Shown here one piece after another: positions 5,347-11,048 of a DNA stretch of 11,048 nt. Positions within the stretch are counted from its first letter, which is position 1. Each line of letters opens with the position of its first letter. The stretch is from assembly GCA_947175305.1 (NCBI GenBank), contig CAMWMO010000008.1, positions 1 through 11,048 on the forward strand. The letters run 5' to 3'. This DNA is from an uncultured Lachnospiraceae bacterium (GTDB lineage Bacteria > Bacillota > Clostridia > Lachnospirales > Lachnospiraceae). The position numbers were made by a program, and so were the translations under genes. Under the pieces are notes generated by a model. That model saw nothing but the letters and a program-made list of their open reading frames with translations, was not told the DNA's origin and searched no databases.

Positions 5347-5628
5347 ATGCGTATAGAAGCTTATACTCAGGTACAGCAGGTCTACGGCGCGAAGAAGAGC
5401 GCTAAGACACAGAATACTGCGAAAAATGCGACTTCTGATAAAATTCAGATCTCCAGTATTGGTAAGGATATTCAGACTGCGAAAAATGCGGTTGCAGCTG
5501 CCGATGATATCAGGAGTGAGTTGACTGCGCCCATCAAGGCGGGCATCGCGAACGGTTCCTATCAGGTGAGCGGTGAGAGCTTTGCAGAAAAGCTGATGAA
5601 GCAGTATGAGGAGATTAAGAGTTTGTGA
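5347..5628 (+). CDS. flgM: FlgM, anti-sigma-28 factor
   Basis: A 93-residue protein of the size and composition of Gram-positive FlgM. The N-terminal half is Lys/Ala/Thr/Ser-rich and probably disordered, as needed for export. The C-terminal half (about 50-93: DDIRSELTAPIKAGIANGSY and a final Glu/Lys helix) carries the sigma-28-binding helices. FlgM binds sigma-28 in the cytoplasm and is secreted through the finished hook-basal body, releasing late gene expression. The start at 5347 follows AAGGAGGAG at 5332-5340. The gene lies behind a sigma-28 promoter and is followed by flgN, the common flgM-flgN order. The peptide TAKNA occurs twice (24-28 and 44-48), encoded by an identical 15-base repeat. 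Confidence 0.9.
   Translation: MRIEAYTQVQQVYGAKKSAKTQNTAKNATSDKIQISSIGKDIQTAKNAVAAADDIRSELTAPIKAGIANGSYQVSGESFAEKLMKQYEEIKSL
5416..5490 (+). repeat. 15-base direct repeat inside flgM
   Basis: ACTGCGAAAAATGCG occurs at 5416-5430 and 5476-5490, exactly 60 bases apart and in frame, encoding TAKNA twice in the presumably disordered N-terminal half of FlgM. The identical codons suggest a recent duplication or simple compositional convergence. Confidence 0.6.
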
Positions 5629-5682
5629 TAAGACACTTGGTAAATTCATTTTACGAATTAGCCAAAGAAGGTGGGTTTTGAC

Positions 5683-6201
5683 GTGGCAAGTTTAATGGAG
5701 ACCTTGATTGAGGTTTTGGAAAAGGAAAATCTGGAGTACAAGAATCTGTTAGATCTGTCCATGAAAAAAACACCCGCCATTGTGTCTGACAACATTAAGG
5801 CTTTAGCGGAAATCACGGATGAAGAGCAAATCATAGTAAGCAGGATCAATCATCTGGATCGTCAGAGAAATGAAGCTGTTGATGATATTGCGAACGTACT
5901 TAACAAGGATGTTACGAAGCTGAAAATTGTAGATTTGATCAAAATGCTGGAGGCCAGACCACAGGAACAGACAAAACTGGCATCGGTATTTGATGAACTG
6001 AAAAGAAATGTCCAGGCGGTAAAGCGGATCAACGAGCAGAACAGAGAGTTGATCGAGAATGCGCTGGAGATGGTACAGTTCAACATGCAGATCATGCAGT
6101 CCATGAATAAGGCGCCGGAAACGGCAAATTATAACAGGGGCGCCTGCAATACCGGTGATGTGATCGGGACGACTCACAAGGCTTTTGATGCCAAACAGTA
6201 A
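5683..6201 (+). CDS. flgN: FlgN-like flagellar export chaperone
   Basis: A mostly helical, highly charged protein of 172 residues with heptad-like spacing throughout, as in the FlgN family. FlgN binds the C-termini of FlgK and FlgL and delivers them to the type III export apparatus. The C-terminal part, with ENALEMVQFNMQIMQ, resembles the family's substrate-binding amphipathic helix; the last 25 or so residues look disordered. I choose GTG at 5683 because AAGAAGGTGG lies about 8 bases upstream. An in-frame GTG at 5671 would overlap that site, and ATG at 5695 is a less likely alternative. It sits between flgM and the two flgK genes, 19 bases before the first, consistent with co-translation with its clients. 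Confidence 0.82.
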   Translation: MASLMETLIEVLEKENLEYKNLLDLSMKKTPAIVSDNIKALAEITDEEQIIVSRINHLDRQRNEAVDDIANVLNKDVTKLKIVDLIKMLEARPQEQTKLASVFDELKRNVQAVKRINEQNRELIENALEMVQFNMQIMQSMNKAPETANYNRGACNTGDVIGTTHKAFDAKQ

Positions 6202-6220
6202 TTGTTGAGGACGGTAGAAT

Positions 6221-7912
6221 ATGTCATTAATGTCAAGCCTTTATATAGGCGTATCAGGATTACAAACATCAAATAATGCGCTCAATACCACAGCGCATAA
6301 CATGTCTAACTTAGACACCCAAGGATATACCAGACAGCAGGTGGCGCAGGGAACGCGGACTTACATTACGCTGGCCAAATATGCTGACAAAAACTGGCTT
6401 CAGACAGGTCTTGGTGTCAATTATACCCGAACAAGACAGGAAAGAGATTGGATATTGGACAAAAATTACCGGCGCGAATCAGGGCGGTCTGCTTATTATG
6501 ATGTTTCTTCCGCGGCGTTAGAGGAGATAGAGTATATTCTGGGAGAGTCCAACGAGGGACACGAGTTTTCTGTGGCGCTTGTAGGCGACCACAATGGTGC
6601 GGACGCGAAGGATGGACTCTGGGGTGCGGTGCAGGAGTTGGCGAAGGATCCGACTTCCTCGGTCAATCAGGATCTGTTTGTGACGAAAGCCTATGAATTT
6701 ATCACGAAGGCCAGAGCGGTGTATGACAGTCTTTGCGATTATCAGGACAATATGAATAGGACGGTAAGCACCTATGTGAATAACATTAACGCATACGCGC
6801 AGGAGATCGAGTCTCTGAACCGGGCGATCATGAGAGTAGAGGCTGGCCCGGAACACGCCAATGACCTGCGTGACCGCAGAAATTATCTTCTGGATGAGCT
6901 GGCTAAGATCGGCGCTATCTCCTATTCGGAAGGTGTGGACGGCTATGTGAGCGTTCAGTTCGAGGGAGTGGATCTGGTGAAGGGCGGTCTGGTCAATGAG
7001 ATGTGCCTCTACACGGATCCTTCGACCGGTTTTTATACGCCCTACTGGAAGATGCTTGCCAACTTTGATAAATTCGATGCGGATGGCAACCCGATCGTTT
7101 CCGAGAAAAATATAGAGAGTGCAAAGGTCTTTGATCTGACCCGGCCGATATCCTCCGAGTACAATACAGATATCGGTGCTCTGAAGAGTACCTTACTTGC
7201 GAGGGGGGATCACAGGGCTACCTACAGTGAGATCAATGATATCAATACGGATGGTGAGTATCAGGAGGGCTGGTATGACATACACATTTCACAGTCCCTT
7301 ATTATGAATATACAGGCTGAGTTCGACCAGCTGGTGCATAACATTACCACGAAGATAAACGATATTCTGGCAGAAGCGGCTGAAAGGGCAACGGAGTTAA
7401 ATCCGGACTCCACCTATATGAGAGATACGGATGGGAAGCCTTATCAGCTATTCAAGCTCATGGTGAATGAGCAGGAGGGGAAGCCGGAGACGGGCTGGAC
7501 GGTAAGTAATATTCTGATCAACACTGAGCTGCGTCAGAATCCTTCCTTATTATCCTTCAGACTGAGTGAGCACTCTGAGGATCATGTGACTATGGAAGCG
7601 CTGAAAAAGGCTTTTTCGGAGGAGATATATACCTTAAATCCCAATGTGACAACGCCGGTCAGCTTCATAGGCTACTATAAGAATCTGGTAGCGCAGGTAG
7701 CCAATACGGGATCGGTAAACCGGGCGATTCAGGAGAATCAGACAATGGCGACGGACGCATTATCGTATGCAAGAGAACAGATCGTGGGCGTGTCCTCCGA
7801 TGAGGAGATGACCAACATGATCATGTACCAGAACGCTTACAACGCATCCAGTCGATATATCAATGTGATCAACGAGATGCTGGAGCATCTCCTAAGCACA
7901 TTGGGACGCTGA
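6221..7912 (+). CDS. flgK: FlgK, flagellar hook-associated protein 1 (first paralogue)
   Basis: A 563-residue hook-filament junction protein. The N-terminal D0 helix has the family signature: GVSGLQTSNNALNTTAHNMS and then TQGYTRQQ at about 34-41. The C-terminal D0 helix ends in VSSDEEMTNMIMYQNAYNAS and EMLEHLLSTLGR, the usual FlgK finish. The middle holds a coiled region (about 160-230, with NDLRDRRNYLLDELAKIGAI) and a variable surface domain. There is no signal peptide, as expected for a type III export substrate. The ATG at 6221 follows a modest GAGGACGG at 6207-6214. It is one of two flgK genes in tandem, and both are intact. Confidence 0.93.
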   Translation: MSLMSSLYIGVSGLQTSNNALNTTAHNMSNLDTQGYTRQQVAQGTRTYITLAKYADKNWLQTGLGVNYTRTRQERDWILDKNYRRESGRSAYYDVSSAALEEIEYILGESNEGHEFSVALVGDHNGADAKDGLWGAVQELAKDPTSSVNQDLFVTKAYEFITKARAVYDSLCDYQDNMNRTVSTYVNNINAYAQEIESLNRAIMRVEAGPEHANDLRDRRNYLLDELAKIGAISYSEGVDGYVSVQFEGVDLVKGGLVNEMCLYTDPSTGFYTPYWKMLANFDKFDADGNPIVSEKNIESAKVFDLTRPISSEYNTDIGALKSTLLARGDHRATYSEINDINTDGEYQEGWYDIHISQSLIMNIQAEFDQLVHNITTKINDILAEAAERATELNPDSTYMRDTDGKPYQLFKLMVNEQEGKPETGWTVSNILINTELRQNPSLLSFRLSEHSEDHVTMEALKKAFSEEIYTLNPNVTTPVSFIGYYKNLVAQVANTGSVNRAIQENQTMATDALSYAREQIVGVSSDEEMTNMIMYQNAYNASSRYINVINEMLEHLLSTLGR

Positions 7913-7963
7913 TCGATGGAACTTTTGAATCTTTTATATTTAAGATAAAAAGAGGGAGAACTT

Positions 7964-9847
7964 ATGGCATCAACTTTTTTTGGACTGACAATCGCATCAT
8001 CGGGACTTCGGGCAGCGAATGCGGCTCTGAACACCACGGGCAATAACATCAGTAATGTCAATACTGCCGGTTACAGCAGACAGGAGGTAAATACGGAAGC
8101 GGCTAATGCGCTGCGTGTGTTTGCCACCTATGGCTGTGCGGGCGCGGGTGTGGAGACTCTGTCCATTGAGCGGGTGAGAGATCAGTTCTATGACTATAAA
8201 TACTGGGCGAATGAGACGAAGCTGGGAGAGTATGACGCCAAGCTGTACTACTGCAATATGATACAGGAGTACTTGAAGGATGACAAAACGACCGGTTTTA
8301 AGTCGCTCTTTGACCAGCTTGGTGCGACTTTACAAGAGATCACGAAGAATGCCAGCAGCACCGATAATAAAGCACAGTTTTTAGGCGCGGCCAAGGCGTT
8401 GACTGATTATTTCAATAATATGTATGGAGATCTCAGAGATCTGCAGTCGGATATAAACGACGAGATCAAGATTCGTGCGGATCAGATCAATTCCATTGCA
8501 CAGGATCTGGCGACGGTTAATAAACAGATCAACATCATAGAAATGACGGGAAGCAGAGCCAATGAGCTGCGGGATAAGAGAGACAGCCTGATTGACGAGC
8601 TTTCTGCGGTCGTAGATGTGCGGACGGAGGAACTGCCTATTCTGGATCAGGAGGGGAATGAGTCGGCGGCTCGCAGATATATCGTGAAGATCGCCGGTGG
8701 ACAGACGCTGGTGGATATGGACGATTACAGGACGTTGTCCTGTGTGGCTCGTACGAAAGAAGAAAAGGTGAACCAGTCGGATGTGGACGGCCTCTATGAT
8801 CTCGTGTGGAGCAACGGACTGAGCTTCAATCTTTACAATCCTTCTATGGGCGGAGAACTGCGTGGCTTGATCGAGATGCGTGACGGTAATAACGGCGAGT
8901 ATTTTAACGGAACGGCTACCAATGTGGTATATCATAAAAGCTTCTCCACAGTGACCGTAAAGACAACAGAATCCTATTTACAGAGCATTTCCAAGTGTAA
9001 CCTTTCCGATACCGGGGGTGTGATCAATATCGGGGATCAGCTCTTCTATTACACGGACTGGTCTTATAACGGTAACGGCGAATACACTTTTGTCATTGAC
9101 AATAAGGCGAGCGATCTGCCCTTGACCGCAGCGAAGACATGGAAGAGCGTTTCCATCGGCGGAGAGCTTAACTATCAGGGTATCCCCTATTATGTGAGCC
9201 AGATGAATGAGTGGGTGCGCGAATTTGCCAAGAAGGTAAATGATATTTTCAAGGAGGGTCTCACAGCGGAGGATCCGCCGCAGAAAGCGGATATCCTTTT
9301 TACCGCGGATTATGTGAGACAAACCGGACAGTATACACAGCAGGAGCTGGATGCTTCCACATCGAATAATGAAAATACCGGATACTACTATCTGACAGCG
9401 GGCAATATAACGCTTCTGGATGCGGTGGTCAAGGATCCGAGACTTCTTGGCACCAGAAAAGATATCGATCAGAATAACGGAATTGGTGTACCGGGCGACG
9501 GGGTTGATGAGATCGAAGGCCAGGAGCAGTGCGATCAGGTATGGGCGGTGATCTCCATGCTGAGCGATGTCAACCAGTTCAGCTTCCGCGGAAGAGATGC
9601 GGGCGGATTCCTGGAGTGTGTGCTCTCAGATGCGACGTTGAATACCAGCAATGCGGAGACTTTTTATAACACATACTTCAGTCTGGAGACCAATATTGAC
9701 AACCAGAGAACCTCTATTTCCGGTGTGGATGAGGATGAAGAGGCCATGAACCTGGTGAAATACGAGAACTCCTACACGCTGGCATCCAAGATGATTCAGG
9801 TACTGACAGAGGTGTATGACAGATTGATTTTGCAGACAGGTGTCTAA
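7964..9847 (+). CDS. flgK: FlgK paralogue, flagellar hook-associated protein 1 (second copy)
   Basis: A 627-residue protein, intact at both ends. The N-terminus (GLTIASSGLRAANAALNTTG, NISNVNTAGYSRQEV) is closer to the standard FlgK consensus than that of the upstream copy. The coiled region has ANELRDKRDSLIDELSAVVD, and the C-terminus has SGVDEDEEAMNLVKYENSYT followed by a last amphipathic helix. It is 64 residues longer than the first FlgK, with an enlarged, Tyr/Asn-rich variable domain (about 290-520). The start at 7964 follows AGAGGGAG at 7951-7958, 51 bases after the first flgK. The two copies have diverged strongly outside the terminal domains, so this is an old duplication. They may stack as separate rings or serve alternative filaments; which is not visible from sequence. 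Confidence 0.92.
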   Translation: MASTFFGLTIASSGLRAANAALNTTGNNISNVNTAGYSRQEVNTEAANALRVFATYGCAGAGVETLSIERVRDQFYDYKYWANETKLGEYDAKLYYCNMIQEYLKDDKTTGFKSLFDQLGATLQEITKNASSTDNKAQFLGAAKALTDYFNNMYGDLRDLQSDINDEIKIRADQINSIAQDLATVNKQINIIEMTGSRANELRDKRDSLIDELSAVVDVRTEELPILDQEGNESAARRYIVKIAGGQTLVDMDDYRTLSCVARTKEEKVNQSDVDGLYDLVWSNGLSFNLYNPSMGGELRGLIEMRDGNNGEYFNGTATNVVYHKSFSTVTVKTTESYLQSISKCNLSDTGGVINIGDQLFYYTDWSYNGNGEYTFVIDNKASDLPLTAAKTWKSVSIGGELNYQGIPYYVSQMNEWVREFAKKVNDIFKEGLTAEDPPQKADILFTADYVRQTGQYTQQELDASTSNNENTGYYYLTAGNITLLDAVVKDPRLLGTRKDIDQNNGIGVPGDGVDEIEGQEQCDQVWAVISMLSDVNQFSFRGRDAGGFLECVLSDATLNTSNAETFYNTYFSLETNIDNQRTSISGVDEDEEAMNLVKYENSYTLASKMIQVLTEVYDRLILQTGV

Positions 9848-9885
9848 GTGGATAGCGTAGAAAGATAGAAAGAGGGATACTGACT

Positions 9886-11048
9886 ATGAGAATGACAAAT
9901 AAGATCATGCGGAACAACGCAGCCTACAACATCAACCAGAATAAGATCTTGCAGGATAAGCTGACCAACCAGATGACCAACCAGAGTAAGATCGTGCGTC
10001 CCTCCGATGATCCGGTGGTAGCGATCAGAGCGCTTCGCCTCAGAAGCAATGTGACGGCGGTTACCCAGTATAATGAAAAGAATGCGAAGGATGCGGAATC
10101 GTGGCTGTCACTGACGGCGGATGCTATGGACACTGTGTATCAGGTGTTAAATGACCTCTATAGGCAGGCGACCACTTCTCCAGATAAATATCAGACTTCC
10201 GATGATCTGTCGATCATTATCACTGACATAAAGCAGTTGACGGCAGAGTTTTATTCCTGCGCTAATGTGGATTATGCGCAAAGGTATGTATTCTCCGGTT
10301 ATCGGACGGATCTGCCGGTCACTTTCACCAAGGAGGATATGAAGGAGATGGAGGAGCATCCGGTATCCTTCAATATCGATGAAGATTTTGGCTTTCAGGA
10401 TATCAGCCGGATCAGCTATACGGATTATAGCATGGTAAAGGATGGTCTAGAGGCTAATCCGCCCGTTCCGCCGACGGGGCCGGGAGGTATCACCGATGAA
10501 AAGTCTTATGAACAGTTTGTGGACAATACGACCATGTATCGTTTCCGCCTCTCCTATAATAATCTGGACTCTCTGAAAGAGGGGGGAGAACTGAATATTA
10601 CAATGCCTGATGGCACGAACGTGGTTGCGAAGGCGCAGATGCAGCAGAAGCTGGATGATGTGACAGGCCTTCCGGTTGTGGATGCGGACGGCAATCCTGT
10701 TATGGAACCGGTTTTGGATGCGGATGGCAATCCTGTTGTGGACACGACACCGACTGATGCGAATGGTGATCCGATAATCAAGGAGTTTGGCAATCAGGAG
10801 GAGGCTTACAAGGCGATCGCTGACGGTACCTTTACCGGAATTGCTTATATCCCTATCACTGGCGAGCTGGTGTTCTCCGAGGACTTCTATAATGAGAATT
10901 TCAATGAGAAAGCCTTTGAGGGAGGAAAGACTTTCCAGGTAAATTATGACAAGGGCACATGGAAGACCGGCGACATCAATCCGGTGCATTACTTCGAGTG
11001 TATTGAGACGAAGAACGTGGCTGCCCCTAATGAGGATCCGGACTGGAG
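9886..11048 (+). CDS. flgL: FlgL, flagellar hook-associated protein 3 (3' end outside window)
   Basis: At least 387 residues, open at the right edge. The N-terminus MRMTNKIMRNNAAYNINQNK and the flagellin/FlgL hallmark RPSDDP at 38-43 identify FlgL, the junction protein between FlgK and the filament. The N-terminal D0/D1 helices (about 1-140) include YVFSGYRTD, the usual FlgL turn. From about 150 a large surface domain begins. It contains two 12-residue repeats (VVDADGNPVMEP, VLDADGNPVVDT) at 264-287 and a degenerate third (TPTDANGDPII). The C-terminal D0 helix is not in the window, so the protein will exceed the roughly 300 residues of enteric or Bacillus FlgL. The start at 9886 follows AGAGGG at 9871-9876, 38 bases after the second flgK. 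Confidence 0.92.
   Translation, partial: MRMTNKIMRNNAAYNINQNKILQDKLTNQMTNQSKIVRPSDDPVVAIRALRLRSNVTAVTQYNEKNAKDAESWLSLTADAMDTVYQVLNDLYRQATTSPDKYQTSDDLSIIITDIKQLTAEFYSCANVDYAQRYVFSGYRTDLPVTFTKEDMKEMEEHPVSFNIDEDFGFQDISRISYTDYSMVKDGLEANPPVPPTGPGGITDEKSYEQFVDNTTMYRFRLSYNNLDSLKEGGELNITMPDGTNVVAKAQMQQKLDDVTGLPVVDADGNPVMEPVLDADGNPVVDTTPTDANGDPIIKEFGNQEEAYKAIADGTFTGIAYIPITGELVFSEDFYNENFNEKAFEGGKTFQVNYDKGTWKTGDINPVHYFECIETKNVAAPNEDPDW
10675..10782 (+). repeat. DADGNP-type tandem repeats in flgL
   Basis: Two 36-base units (10675-10710 and 10711-10746), each encoding V-V/L-DADGNPV plus three residues, followed by a degenerate third unit (TDANGDPII). The first two share most bases, which indicates tandem duplication. 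The Asp/Asn/Gly loops resemble calcium-binding or turn-forming motifs on the exposed FlgL surface domain. Confidence 0.75.

Noticed and set aside
8381..8935. 184-residue minus-strand frame inside the second flgK (and a 180-residue one inside flgL at 10447-10989)
   Set aside because: Antisense shadows of well-supported coding genes; the translations are rich in His, Arg and Ile without domain signatures, and there are no ribosome binding sites.
1..11048. CRISPR array, insertion sequence or rRNA
   Set aside because: No regularly spaced identical repeats, transposase frames, terminal inverted repeats or rRNA signatures were seen on either strand.

Overview
The window comes from a Gram-positive, flagellated Firmicute, most probably a Lachnospiraceae member (Roseburia/Butyrivibrio-like). 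The reasons are purine-rich Shine-Dalgarno sites, a flgM-flgN-flgK-flgK-flgL order with two tandem FlgK paralogues, and moderate GC. All supported genes are on the + strand. The assignment rests on gene order and remembered family signatures; no database search was possible.

Region 1 (1-4450) is accessory DNA. It opens with the tail of an unidentified gene, then a TerB-like protein, a DUF1810 protein, a glycine-zipper/coiled-coil protein and a 407-residue protein I do not recognise. The run closes with a strong hairpin terminator at 3089-3123. DUF1810 sits inside a scar: the junction between the terB-like gene and the glycine-zipper gene occurs twice. Left of DUF1810 is an intact terB end plus a dead copy of the glycine-zipper start. 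Right of it is a dead terB end plus the live glycine-zipper gene. After the terminator come a DUF932 (plasmid/phage-type) gene and two tiny overlapping ORFs, the first with one predicted membrane helix.

Region 2 (about 4338-4557) is the edge of the accessory DNA. A tRNA-Leu(UAA) 3' portion starts exactly at the anticodon loop and runs to the discriminator base, with no matching 5' half. Two TGACATCAA repeats 11 bp apart lie about 100 bp inside it. A rho-independent terminator follows. This is the expected right attachment site of an element integrated by a tyrosine recombinase into a tRNA-Leu gene. The intact tRNA and probably the integrase would lie left of the window.

Region 3 (4558-11048) is the chromosomal backbone: a HAD-IA phosphatase/phosphoglucomutase-like gene, then a late flagellar operon. 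A near-consensus sigma-28 promoter (TAAA-N15-TCCGATAC) overlaps the HAD stop codon and would drive flgM (anti-sigma-28), flgN (export chaperone), two flgK genes (hook-filament junction) and flgL, which is open at the right edge. FlgM restrains sigma-28 until the hook is finished; FlgN escorts FlgK and FlgL to the export gate; FlgK and FlgL form the junction that seats the filament.
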